From assembly GCF_010078385.1 (NCBI RefSeq), contig NZ_SIJC01000007.1, forward strand, positions 1 to 64,000: DNA of 64,000 nucleotides. The letters are read 5' to 3'. Origin of the DNA: Chengkuizengella sediminis. Lineage in GTDB: Bacteria; Bacillota; Bacilli; Paenibacillales; KCTC-33759. Under the pieces are notes generated by a model. That model was not told where the DNA came from, ran no database searches, and worked only from the letters and a program-made list of their open reading frames with translations. How positions within the stretch are numbered: the first letter of the stretch is position 1; each line of letters starts with the position of its first letter. This document shows positions 27,351-36,006 of the stretch, piece by piece. Both the position numbers and the translations under genes were made by a program.

Positions 27351-28152
27351 CACTTTTATTAAAGGAAGCAGCGTACTAACCCCTAACAGCATAGGTTTAG
27401 AAAAACTACCAGGCAATAGGCTTGAGGATTACTTTAAAGAAGAAAAACAAAAAGTGGATATAAACGTTGATTTAGTTGGAAAACGTTTAGGATTTACAGG
27501 TTTTAAAAGATTACCCAGAGAAACAAAGTTAGCTTGTTATGCAATTGAACAAGTTCTTGAAAACAGTGGGACACCTATTCCAAAACAAAAATGTAATCAA
27601 ACGGCTGTTATCATCGCTAGTACTTTCTCAAATTTAAATCCCATCGTAGAGTTATATAATGATGTTGAAAAGTTTGGTGCAGACAAGCTTAATCCAGCTA
27701 TTTTTCCTAATACAGTCATTAATTCCATAAGTGGTTATGCATCTATCATGTTTAATATCACTGGACCAAACATTACCATTTCACAAGGCAAGTTTTCTGG
27801 TCTAAAAGCACTGGAATTTAGTTTGGATTTGCTGCAGAAACAATTAGTGGAAAATGTCGTGATATGCGAATTGAATCTACAACCTCCTCAGTTATTTCAT
27901 GGATTAATATCTAGGCATGTCCAAAAAGAATCAATTGCTTCTTTACTTCTTTCGACACATCCATCTAAGAATACAATCATTATGGATAAAAACCCGAAGT
28001 TGATCGATATAAAGGCAGAAAATAAACTAAACTCATCTTTTGCAATTTTGGAACTCCTATATTTATTAAAACAAAAAACACACATTTACTTAAAAAAGAG
28101 TTCTGATGCGAATTGTTTTGTTTGTGAGGATGGTGATGATATTGCAAGATAA
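27343..28152 (+). CDS. Ketosynthase-like protein lacking the catalytic cysteine (KS2, chain-length-factor-like)
   Basis: A ~270-residue protein with the N-terminal ketosynthase fold (Ketoacyl-synt_2-like). Aligning GPNITISQGKFSGLKAL with normal GPS-x-T-V-S-T-A-C-A-S-G-L places Lys where the active Cys should be, and the C-terminal half with both catalytic His is missing. It cannot condense; by analogy with chain-length factors and the short KS-like proteins of aryl-polyene clusters it may partner another KS. ATG 27343 follows AAGGAGTG by 6 nt and overlaps the UnbU-like gene. It overlaps the next KS gene at its 3' end. Confidence 0.8.
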   Translation: MFDTFIKGSSVLTPNSIGLEKLPGNRLEDYFKEEKQKVDINVDLVGKRLGFTGFKRLPRETKLACYAIEQVLENSGTPIPKQKCNQTAVIIASTFSNLNPIVELYNDVEKFGADKLNPAIFPNTVINSISGYASIMFNITGPNITISQGKFSGLKALEFSLDLLQKQLVENVVICELNLQPPQLFHGLISRHVQKESIASLLLSTHPSKNTIIMDKNPKLIDIKAENKLNSSFAILELLYLLKQKTHIYLKKSSDANCFVCEDGDDIAR

Positions 28153-29389
28153 CCTTGTAACTGGGACAAGCATATTAAGTGCTGGAGGAATTGGTATTGA
28201 GGAAGTGTGGCAGTCGATATTGGAAAAAAGGCAAAAGATCACCCAAAGAATAAAAACATTAAGAGATAGTGAAAGCATTCAATATCCAGTGTATGAAATT
28301 GAAAAATTTGATTTAAGTAACTGGCTTTCGAAAAAACAGATCGATGTTATGGTTGAAAATCATTTAATTGATGATTTGGATTTTAGACTTCTAGTTTTAT
28401 CTTCCATCTTAGCACTAAAAAATGCGAAGTTACAAGTGAATCCAAATTCCAAAGTATCACTTATTGTTGCCCATGAAAATCCAGGAGTTGTGAGTTTAAT
28501 CGATCGAATGTTTATGGATGACGATTATATAAATAAAGCTAGAAATGTGAGGGAAAAATTTGCACTCCATCAGCAGCAATTTTATAATTTACAGTCATTT
28601 CCTCATCTCTTTTATTTGGCAAAAATTTTAAATATAAGTGGATCAACATTTATAGTGAATAATGCTTGTGCTTCAGGAACCTATGCATTGGAGTTAGGGA
28701 ATTTGCTTATCAAAAGCAAACAAAGCGATGTTGTACTCATCGTTTCTTCAGATTATGCGCATTTTACAGAATATCTTTGGTTACAACAAAGAGGATTTTG
28801 CTCTGAATCAGGGGTGATTCGTCCTTTTGATAAAAACAGGGATGGCACAGTGTTAGGTGATAGCGCTTCAGGCATTGTGTTGGAATCAAGCAATCATGCT
28901 GCTGCCAGAAATGCACCTGTTAAATGCTGTTATCAGGGTGCAGTACTGCAACAAGACCATTGGAAAATGACTTTGCCTGATGTATCAAAACATACTTATT
29001 CCAACATCATAAAAAAAATCATGGGGGATTTAAACATTCATCAATTGGATTTACTAGTCCCGCACGCAACAGGCAGCCCGCTATGGGATAAATATGAAGC
29101 AAACCAAATAGCAAAGTGTTTTCAAGAAAAAGCGATGCCGCTAATTACGGCATTTAAACCTTATATCGGTCATTCATTAGGAGCCAGCTCTTTAAGTGAA
29201 ACGGTATTATTGATTCAATCACTTATAGCAAATACGATACCGCCAATTTTAAATTATGGTGAGGTAGACCATAAAATACCACTTCCTACAATTGCAACAA
29301 AGTTTGAATATAAAGATCTTCATCATGTCATGAAAACTGTATCTGCATATGGAGGGTTTCATTCTGCTTCACTATTTTCAAAAATTTAA
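28136..29389 (+). CDS. Beta-ketoacyl synthase (KS3)
   Basis: Ketosynthase of ~417 aa with catalytic Cys in NNACASGTYAL, first His in VPHATGSPLWDKYEAN and second His in KPYIGHSLGASSLSE. The first His motif departs from the usual AHGTGT, so substrate handling may differ from KS1. The start is within the end of KS2; ATG 28136 after GTGAGGA is preferred (28130 and TTG 28142 are alternatives). It may act as a second condensing enzyme or as the KS in a pair with KS2. Confidence 0.88.
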   Translation: MILQDNLVTGTSILSAGGIGIEEVWQSILEKRQKITQRIKTLRDSESIQYPVYEIEKFDLSNWLSKKQIDVMVENHLIDDLDFRLLVLSSILALKNAKLQVNPNSKVSLIVAHENPGVVSLIDRMFMDDDYINKARNVREKFALHQQQFYNLQSFPHLFYLAKILNISGSTFIVNNACASGTYALELGNLLIKSKQSDVVLIVSSDYAHFTEYLWLQQRGFCSESGVIRPFDKNRDGTVLGDSASGIVLESSNHAAARNAPVKCCYQGAVLQQDHWKMTLPDVSKHTYSNIIKKIMGDLNIHQLDLLVPHATGSPLWDKYEANQIAKCFQEKAMPLITAFKPYIGHSLGASSLSETVLLIQSLIANTIPPILNYGEVDHKIPLPTIATKFEYKDLHHVMKTVSAYGGFHSASLFSKI

Positions 29390-29405
29390 AAAGGTGGGGG
29401 CAACA

Positions 29406-30158
29406 ATGAGTGATGTTCAATTTAATTTCAAACATAAAACTGCATTGGTTACGGGTGGAACAAGAGGAATAGGCAAACAAATTGTTCAAGATCTAGTGAA
29501 ATCAGGTGCAAATGTGATATTTACCTATTCTTCACAAAAAGAAGCTGCTCAATCAATCATTAGGGAATTATCAATCCATTCTTCTCCAACAATCCAAGGT
29601 ATTCAAGTAGACTTTAGAAAAACAGATGAAATCACAAAATTAACAGAATCTTTAGAAAAAGTTCCTAATTTGGACTTTTTGGTGAACAATGCAGGCATGA
29701 AAATCGATAAACCGATTTTTTTATTAAGCGAAGAAGATTGGAAAGATGTAATGAATGTGAACCTCATGTCTGCCTTTTTACTTTCAAAACAATTCGTTCG
29801 AAAATTAGCATTAGCCAAAGGGTGTGTTGTGAATGTATCTTCCGTATCTGGCTTAGCGGGTACCATGGGTCAAACTAATTATTCAGCTGCTAAAGCAGGT
29901 ATCATAGGTTTCACTAAATCATTAAGCAAAGAATTAGCGTCTTTAGGGGTTAGGGTAAATTGTGTTGCCCCAGGTTATATCGAAACGGATATGACCAAGG
30001 AACTGATGAAAGAAGAAGGCATCAATATAACACAAGAGATACCCTTGCAAAGACTAGGAAAACCTTGTGAAGTATCTGCAACTGTGATGTTTTTATTATC
30101 TCAAGCTTCCTCATATATCACTGGGAAAGTGATCATACCAGATGGTGGCTTGTTATAG
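29406..30158 (+). CDS. 3-oxoacyl-ACP reductase (FabG-like ketoreductase)
   Basis: SDR ketoreductase of 250 aa with TGGTRGIG cofactor motif, NNAG, catalytic Ser in SSVSG, YSAAKAG, and C-terminal VIIPDGGLL. NADPH use is likely. ATG 29406 follows AAGGTGGGGG; a longer frame from 29349 overlaps KS3 and has no support. It should reduce the beta-keto group made by the ketosynthases on ACP. Confidence 0.9.
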   Translation: MSDVQFNFKHKTALVTGGTRGIGKQIVQDLVKSGANVIFTYSSQKEAAQSIIRELSIHSSPTIQGIQVDFRKTDEITKLTESLEKVPNLDFLVNNAGMKIDKPIFLLSEEDWKDVMNVNLMSAFLLSKQFVRKLALAKGCVVNVSSVSGLAGTMGQTNYSAAKAGIIGFTKSLSKELASLGVRVNCVAPGYIETDMTKELMKEEGINITQEIPLQRLGKPCEVSATVMFLLSQASSYITGKVIIPDGGLL

Positions 30159-30193
30159 ATAGAACACGTACTTATAGAAAAGGAGAATGAATT

Positions 30194-30412
30194 ATGTATA
30201 AAGATGTGGTTATAGAATTTATAAGTGACCTGATTGAAAGGGAGGTATCTGATCGAGATTTTGATACACCTTTCCCTGACTTAGGGATAGATTCTCTGAT
30301 GGCACTTGAATTAGCCGTCCATATTGAAAGAGAGCTATCTATTGTAATTACTGAACAGGAATTAGCAGATCTTACTTGTATAAATGATCTTCTAGGAAAG
30401 TTAAAGGTTTAA
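30194..30412 (+). CDS. Acyl carrier protein (ACP1)
   Basis: 72-residue acidic carrier protein with the phosphopantetheine attachment Ser in DLGIDSLMALELA. AAAAGGAGAATG leads to ATG 30194. It is located between the ketoreductase and the DUF1702 gene; the latter begins 1 nt after its stop. Probably carries the growing chain. Confidence 0.92.
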   Translation: MYKDVVIEFISDLIEREVSDRDFDTPFPDLGIDSLMALELAVHIERELSIVITEQELADLTCINDLLGKLKV

Positions 30413-31435
30413 ATGATGTTCGTTTTATATGTTGTACTTCTTATCCTTGGTTTCGTGTTTCTCAAATTTTTGATTTTAAAAATAATATATGCTAGGACGT
30501 TTCATCGATATATTGATAGAAAAAAGAATGATTTTTACAATCTCTTTTTTCAGAAAATTCTGTCTAGTTTTCTTTATGGATTTAAATTAGGTTTGCAGTG
30601 GATCACCACACCAAAACATGTGAAACAAAAAATGATGAAAAAGGTTGAGCCTTATTATCTTGGATTTGCATATGAAGGTTATAGTATGGCAATCGCTGCG
30701 AAATTGACGGTTACAGGTCAAAAAAAATATTTTGAAAGGCATGTTAAAAAAGTGGATCCTACAAATATATACCAATATTATGTTGGTTTAGGGTGGTGGT
30801 TATACAAGGTTTATGTTTTTAACCCAGCAAGATATCAAAAATGGATCAATCACTTAGACCCTCGTTTAGCTCCAGTGATTTATGATGGCATTGGATTTTC
30901 TGCAGCCTTAGAGCGTTATCATCAAGACAACCATTTTATTGCTAGTTTTCAAGTATTGAAAGAAAGAGAGCAAAGAGTATTATATCAAGGAATTGGACGA
31001 TGTTTATGGTTTTTAAAACAATTTGATTTAGTGCTTGCTTTGGACAGTTTGGCAGCTTTACCTAAAAAATATCATAAAGATTGTGCATCAGGGTTAGGGT
31101 TAGCTGCTGCATATAGCTTTTTTGATCGAATGGATCAAGTTTTCATGGTAACAAATAAAATTCCCAAGTTATTAAAGGCAGCTTTTTTGCAAGGAATGGG
31201 ATTTGGTTTTGAAGCAAGGAGGTTGCAAAATCCCCAATTATTTAAAAATATGATGTTGGCATTAAATGTGAATCAAAGAAGAGAAGTAACCGCCTTACTG
31301 GATATCGTTGATTCTGTAAAGCAAGAATTAAACGAGAACGATGAAATCAATCAAGGTGAATTTTATTACTTATGGATTGATTTTGTAAGAGAGTGTGTAG
31401 AGAAAAGAGGAGGTAAATTTTATGAAGGTTCGTAA
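30413..31435 (+). CDS. DUF1702-family protein (enediyne-cluster accessory type)
   Basis: 340-aa protein with an N-terminal hydrophobic helix (VLYVVLLILGFVFLKFLILKI) followed by a soluble domain with repeated Gly/aromatic patterns characteristic of DUF1702: LGFAYEGYSMAIAAK, VGLGWWLYK, PVIYDGIGFSAALERYH, YQGIGRCLWFLKQFD and CASGLGLAAAYSFFDRM. DUF1702 proteins are a conserved component of enediyne gene clusters. Function is unknown. It starts right at the ACP1 stop and its 3' end overlaps the UnbV-like gene, so the three are tightly coupled. Confidence 0.82.
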   Translation: MMFVLYVVLLILGFVFLKFLILKIIYARTFHRYIDRKKNDFYNLFFQKILSSFLYGFKLGLQWITTPKHVKQKMMKKVEPYYLGFAYEGYSMAIAAKLTVTGQKKYFERHVKKVDPTNIYQYYVGLGWWLYKVYVFNPARYQKWINHLDPRLAPVIYDGIGFSAALERYHQDNHFIASFQVLKEREQRVLYQGIGRCLWFLKQFDLVLALDSLAALPKKYHKDCASGLGLAAAYSFFDRMDQVFMVTNKIPKLLKAAFLQGMGFGFEARRLQNPQLFKNMMLALNVNQRREVTALLDIVDSVKQELNENDEINQGEFYYLWIDFVRECVEKRGGKFYEGS

Positions 31436-33179
31436 CATTTTATATTTATTATGTTCCGGTATTTTAATTTTAGCAGGTTGTAACACTTTCGGTGCAGGAG
31501 AAAAAGTGGACTTAAATTTTAATTTTAAAGAGGTAACAGAGGTAGCCAATGTTGAGTTTGATCATGAAATCCCTGTTTTTGATGAAAAGGTGAACAACAT
31601 TATGCCTTGGTTAGCTTCAACAGGTGCATCAGTTGCGACAGGGGATTACAACAATGATGGATATATGGATCTTTATTTTACAAATTCCAAAAAAGGCAGT
31701 TTAAATGTTTTGTTCCAAAACAATGGGGATGGTACATTCACCAAGGTTGACTCGATTCTATCGGATATCAATCAAGAAGGAATATCTGCAACGGCTTTAT
31801 TCTTAGACTACGACAATAATGGAACGTCTGACTTGTATGTTGGATTTTGGGGTCAAAGCAAGCTCTTCAAAAATAATGGAGACGGGACATTTACAGAAGT
31901 TTCTGAAGAAGCTGGTGTTAATCAATTCTCCTATGCTGCGAAAGCAATCACTTTAGACTATAACAAAGATGGTTTTTTAGATATTTATGTGGGCAACTAT
32001 TTTAGAAGTGAGAATAACTTATGGAATCTAAAAACAACAAAAATTATGCATGATGATTTTGAAAATGCTAGAAACGGCGGTTTTAATCAGTTATATAAAA
32101 ATAATGGAGACGGTACTTTTACTGAAATAGCAGAACAAATAAATCTCAATGATACGGGTTGGACACTTGCTACAGGCTCAGCTGATGTCAATCACGACGG
32201 TTACCCTGATATATATAATGCAAATGATTTTGGTCCTGATGTACTTTATATAAATGAAAACGGAAAGAAATTTAAAAAAATCATTCAACGTAATGGCATT
32301 GGGTTAGATACGCATAAAGGCATGAATGCTGATTTTGTAGATATTTTCCATAAAGGAGAACTTGGTATTTATGTGAGTAATGTAAGTAAACCTACTTATA
32401 TTATTGAAGGGAATGACTTTTGGTATCCAAATGATGAAGGACAATACGAGAATATCGCAAAAAAATTAGGGTTGAATTTTGCTGGTTTTTCATGGGGAGC
32501 TAAATTCTTCGATACAAATAATAGTGGTGAGTTCAGTTTAATCGTCACGAATGGATTTATTACAGGAAAAAGTAAAGATAATTACTGGTTTGATTTAGGA
32601 ACACTTGCTACAACACCAGAGAGTATTGTTGAAGATACTAAAAATTGGCCGGCTATTGGTAAAAAAGATCTATCAGGAAACGAAAATAAATTTTTATTTC
32701 TGAATCTTATGCAGTCAAATAACGGATTTGAAAATGTTGCATTACAAGCGGGAATTGATTTCACTGAAGATGGAAGAGGAGTATCTGTCGTAGACCTTGA
32801 TAATTCTGGTGAGTTGGACTTGGTTTTTGCAAACCAAGGAGGGAAGGCCAGAGTTTATAAAAATCAAATAGAAGGAAACAATTGGATAAAACTTAGTTTA
32901 CAAGGTGTTTATCCTAGTAATAGAGACGCTATTGGTGCAAGGGTAACTATCGTGTCGGGAGATAAAACAACACTGATTGAAAAAGATGGTGGGAATGGAT
33001 TTGGTGGGCAAAGTGACCCAAGAATACATTTTGGAATTGGAGAACGGAAAAAAATTGATGAAATAATAATAAAATGGCCTAGTGGAAGAATCCAATCTTT
33101 GAAAGATATTAAATCGAATCAAACGCTTCATATTAAAGAGAACAACAACCTGCCTATGAAGGGGGAACATAATGAGTAG
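31422..33179 (+). CDS. FG-GAP/CRTAC1-type lipoprotein with C-terminal ASPIC/UnbV domain
   Basis: A lipoprotein signal peptide (lipobox LAGC, acylated Cys at about residue 20) places it on the outer face of the membrane. Five or more Asp-rich calcium-binding FG-GAP/VCBS blades follow (DYNNDGYMDLYF, DYDNNGTSDLYV, DYNKDGFLDIYV, DVNHDGYPDIYN, DLDNSGELDLVF), predicting a beta-propeller. The last ~90 residues are an ASPIC/UnbV domain (RDAIGARVTIVSG; IKWPSGRIQSL). UnbV is one of the conserved unknown proteins of enediyne clusters. GAGGAGG precedes ATG 31422. Its surface location with a cytosolic polyketide system suggests late processing, transport or resistance. Confidence 0.85.
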   Translation: MKVRNILYLLCSGILILAGCNTFGAGEKVDLNFNFKEVTEVANVEFDHEIPVFDEKVNNIMPWLASTGASVATGDYNNDGYMDLYFTNSKKGSLNVLFQNNGDGTFTKVDSILSDINQEGISATALFLDYDNNGTSDLYVGFWGQSKLFKNNGDGTFTEVSEEAGVNQFSYAAKAITLDYNKDGFLDIYVGNYFRSENNLWNLKTTKIMHDDFENARNGGFNQLYKNNGDGTFTEIAEQINLNDTGWTLATGSADVNHDGYPDIYNANDFGPDVLYINENGKKFKKIIQRNGIGLDTHKGMNADFVDIFHKGELGIYVSNVSKPTYIIEGNDFWYPNDEGQYENIAKKLGLNFAGFSWGAKFFDTNNSGEFSLIVTNGFITGKSKDNYWFDLGTLATTPESIVEDTKNWPAIGKKDLSGNENKFLFLNLMQSNNGFENVALQAGIDFTEDGRGVSVVDLDNSGELDLVFANQGGKARVYKNQIEGNNWIKLSLQGVYPSNRDAIGARVTIVSGDKTTLIEKDGGNGFGGQSDPRIHFGIGERKKIDEIIIKWPSGRIQSLKDIKSNQTLHIKENNNLPMKGEHNE

Positions 33180-34476
33180 ATATTATGTGATTCATCCTTT
33201 TACGAATATGCCTAAAAAAAGCAATTTAACGGAGGAAGAGGTCAATAATCAATTCTTTATGGCTTATAAAGGTGAAAGGCATTGGGTACTAAACAAAAAT
33301 GATCAAGCCTTTTTAAATTTATCCAATGCAGCCTACTCATTAGATCAATCGAATGCAGTGATCTTAAAAGCTATTTTTGAACAGTATAACAGGCTTTCAG
33401 CTTCCATTATGGTGAATCAGGGACACTGGATTGCAAATAAATTAGCTGAAAAATTATTGAATTTAGCACCGAAATTTAGTTCTGTGTTTTACTCAAATGA
33501 TGGGACAGGTGCAATGGAATCAGCTTTAAAAGCAACAAGACAATATTTTATTGAAAATGATATGCCAAATAAACAAAAGTTTATCAGTGTGAATGGTGGT
33601 TATCATGGGTCAAGCATGGGAGCACTTTCGATTACAAACTTAGGGTTTGAGGGTGTTTTTGGTGACCTGTTACAAGGATGTATAAGCAGCCCTTCACCTG
33701 AAGATTTTCGTGAAAAAGAAGAAGAGTTAGATGATCGTCATGCGAAACAAGCTGCATATGAATTAGAACAAACTATTTTAAAAGCGGGACCAGATACCGT
33801 TGCAGCTTTTGTAATAGAGCCAGTACAGAGTGTGAATGGCATTCGTGTATTTCCAGATTTATATTTTCAATTGGTGAGGCAAATTACGAGGAGATACAAC
33901 ATTCTTGTTATTGCAGATGAAATCACTACAGGGATTGGTAGAACAGGTGAATGGCTAACCAGCTCCTCACTCATGTTAGACCCTGATATTATCACAATTT
34001 CTAAAGGATTAACCGCTGGATATTTTCCCTTGGGGGCCACTTTGTTTTCTTCTCAAATTACGGACCATTTGATTGAGAAAGGTTCGGGGTTTCCACATGG
34101 CACAACTTTAAGTGGACATCCTGTCGGTTGTTCGATCGCTATCAAAGTTTTGGAAATTTTTGAAACAGAAAATCTTCCATTCAGAGCGAAAGAAGCAGGG
34201 GAATATATCATGAATGAACTAAGAGAAGGACTGAATAAGGAAGACATCGTTAGGGAAATTCGAGGCAAGGGTCTCATGATTGGAATAGAACTGAACATAG
34301 ATTCAGAGGAAGATGTTGAGAGATTTAACACCATCAAAAGCAATATTAAAAAATCAGGGATTTTAGCAACGTTTTCCCATAACGTCATTAGTTTATATCC
34401 ACCATTAAATATTTCAAAGAGTGATATGGATTATATGATTGATGCGCTAAAATCAAGCATATTATTAATAGGTTAG
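33172..34476 (+). CDS. Class III PLP-dependent aminotransferase
   Basis: 434-aa aminotransferase of the ornithine/GABA/diaminopelargonate class. PLP-pocket motifs: SNDGTGAMESALKATRQ, NGGYHGSSMGALS, DEITTGIGRTGEW and the Schiff-base Lys in TISKGLTAGYFPLG. It overlaps the UnbV-like gene by 8 nt. It could install a terminal amine on the chain, aminate a sugar, or supply an unusual starter; the fold class favours omega-amino or aldehyde substrates. Confidence 0.9.
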   Translation: MSRYYVIHPFTNMPKKSNLTEEEVNNQFFMAYKGERHWVLNKNDQAFLNLSNAAYSLDQSNAVILKAIFEQYNRLSASIMVNQGHWIANKLAEKLLNLAPKFSSVFYSNDGTGAMESALKATRQYFIENDMPNKQKFISVNGGYHGSSMGALSITNLGFEGVFGDLLQGCISSPSPEDFREKEEELDDRHAKQAAYELEQTILKAGPDTVAAFVIEPVQSVNGIRVFPDLYFQLVRQITRRYNILVIADEITTGIGRTGEWLTSSSLMLDPDIITISKGLTAGYFPLGATLFSSQITDHLIEKGSGFPHGTTLSGHPVGCSIAIKVLEIFETENLPFRAKEAGEYIMNELREGLNKEDIVREIRGKGLMIGIELNIDSEEDVERFNTIKSNIKKSGILATFSHNVISLYPPLNISKSDMDYMIDALKSSILLIG

Positions 34477-34489
34477 GAGATTAAAATCT

Positions 34490-35227
34490 ATGAGTAAAAA
34501 TAATGAATGGAAACACTTTTTTGGCTCAGCCTATCAAAAATTTTCTCAATATATCCTTACAGAAGATAGAACACAAGTTGAAGTAGAAAACATAGAAAAT
34601 ATTTTAAATTTGCAAACTGATTCTAACATTTTAGATTTGGGATGTGGAAACGGAAGAATTACAATCCCACTTGCTCAAAAAGGTTATCATTTAACAGGTT
34701 TTGATGGCTCAAACTATTCACTAAACATCGCTAGAAAAAATGCTGGGAATTTACCGATTACTTGGATTGAAAACCAGATTAAAGATTTGGATAGCGAGCA
34801 GAAATTCGATGCCATTTTAAGTATTGGCACAGCTTTTGGTTATGTTGATGAACATGAAGATAAAACTACAATGAAAAAAATATATGACATGTTAAACCAA
34901 GGTGGAAAGTTATTAATTGATACGGAGAATAGAGATTTTATGCTAAATGAATATAGGGAAAATGCATGGAATGAAATGGGTGATCAGATCGTTTGGTCAA
35001 AAAGGAAGTTCAATCCGATGAACAGTAGATGGCGTGAAGTGATCAGTTGGAATAAAGATAACAATCAAGAAAGCTCCATTCTTGATGTAAGGATATACTC
35101 AGCCCATGAATTAATAACCATACTAGAAACGATTGGATTTAAAGTACAGAAGCTATATGGAAGTTTGAAATTAGACGATTTCCACATACGAAGTTCTAGA
35201 ATCGTTATTGTAGCAGGAAAGGGGTAA
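34490..35227 (+). CDS. SAM-dependent methyltransferase (MT1)
   Basis: Class I methyltransferase of 245 aa. SAM-binding motif I is ILDLGCGNGRITIPLA, motif II FDGS, and a conserved ILSIGTAFGY post-motif. AGGAGATT precedes the ATG. Its stop overlaps the cupin start by 1 nt. O-, N- or C-methylation cannot be told apart from sequence. Confidence 0.85.
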   Translation: MSKNNEWKHFFGSAYQKFSQYILTEDRTQVEVENIENILNLQTDSNILDLGCGNGRITIPLAQKGYHLTGFDGSNYSLNIARKNAGNLPITWIENQIKDLDSEQKFDAILSIGTAFGYVDEHEDKTTMKKIYDMLNQGGKLLIDTENRDFMLNEYRENAWNEMGDQIVWSKRKFNPMNSRWREVISWNKDNNQESSILDVRIYSAHELITILETIGFKVQKLYGSLKLDDFHIRSSRIVIVAGKG

Positions 35228-35595
35228 TGAAAATGAAACAAGATCATATTGTCATTAAAAAAGAAGATCGAGATTGGATAGAAGGTATGTTTCATAATTC
35301 AGAGTATCAAATGTTATATTCTGAAACAGACGAAGAAAAAGAGACACAGGCTTTTATTGTCAGGTTTGGTCCTGGAGGGTTTATCCCATATCATGATCAT
35401 CCAGGTAGAGAATATGCTTATGTTATTGAAGGAACCATGAAGGTTGGAGATGATATTCTTGGTCCTGGAGATTTTTTAACTGCAGGCAAAAATGAAAAAC
35501 ATATAGTAGAAACGCAGGATGGTGTTACTTTTTTAACGATCATTGAAAAACCAATAGATATTGTTGAGGATGTTACGGAAGATGGAACTTTTTAA
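35227..35595 (+). CDS. Cupin-domain protein
   Basis: Single-domain cupin of 122 aa. Metal-binding motif 1 is YHDHPGREYAYVIEG (His, His, Glu) and motif 2 ends with a His in GKNEKHIVET. It is coupled to the preceding methyltransferase (TAATG overlap). Cupins of this size act as dioxygenases, isomerases, cyclases or binding proteins; which one here is unknown. Confidence 0.82.
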   Translation: MKMKQDHIVIKKEDRDWIEGMFHNSEYQMLYSETDEEKETQAFIVRFGPGGFIPYHDHPGREYAYVIEGTMKVGDDILGPGDFLTAGKNEKHIVETQDGVTFLTIIEKPIDIVEDVTEDGTF

Positions 35596-35995
35596 TATGT
35601 TGCCCCAGAAATGGCCATTCCGCTTTATAGATCATATTACAGCTTATAAACAAAGGGAATATATTCGAGGAACGTATTATATTTCACAAGCAACATCGAT
35701 CATAAAAGATCATATTCAAACCTTCCCAGCTTCTTTTATAACAGAAGGTTTAGCTCAACTAGCTGTTATTTTTATTACTTTGGAGACAAAACCTTTGCGA
35801 GAGAATGAGGTTCCGCTGTTGGGTTCGATCAAAATGGAAAGCTTTCAAGATTTGCCCTGGCATTTAGAAAAAGTCAAATATGAAATTTCCCCTATTAGAA
35901 TCGTTGATAGTCAAGCTGTTTTATATGGGGTAGCCTCAGTAGAAAAGAAGGTAATTTGTAAGGGAGAATTATGCGTTGCCAAATCAATTCGTTAG
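35579..35995 (+). CDS. FabZ-like hotdog protein without the usual catalytic His (DH1)
   Basis: About 138 aa with the FabA/FabZ hotdog pattern: LPQKWPFRFIDHI at the N-terminus and FPASFITEGLAQLAVIF corresponding to the catalytic helix. The Glu is kept, but the His of the normal GHFPG motif is Thr (QTFPA). It may therefore be inactive alone or work as a heterodimer with the second hotdog protein at 37049. The start overlaps the cupin 3' end; ATG 35579 is preferred over an upstream TTG. Confidence 0.72.
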   Translation, partial: KMELFNMLPQKWPFRFIDHITAYKQREYIRGTYYISQATSIIKDHIQTFPASFITEGLAQLAVIFITLETKPLRENEVPLLGSIKMESFQDLPWHLEKVKYEISPIRIVDSQAVLYGVASVEKKVICKGELCVAKSIR

Positions 35996-36006
35996 GAGAA
36001 AGGAAT

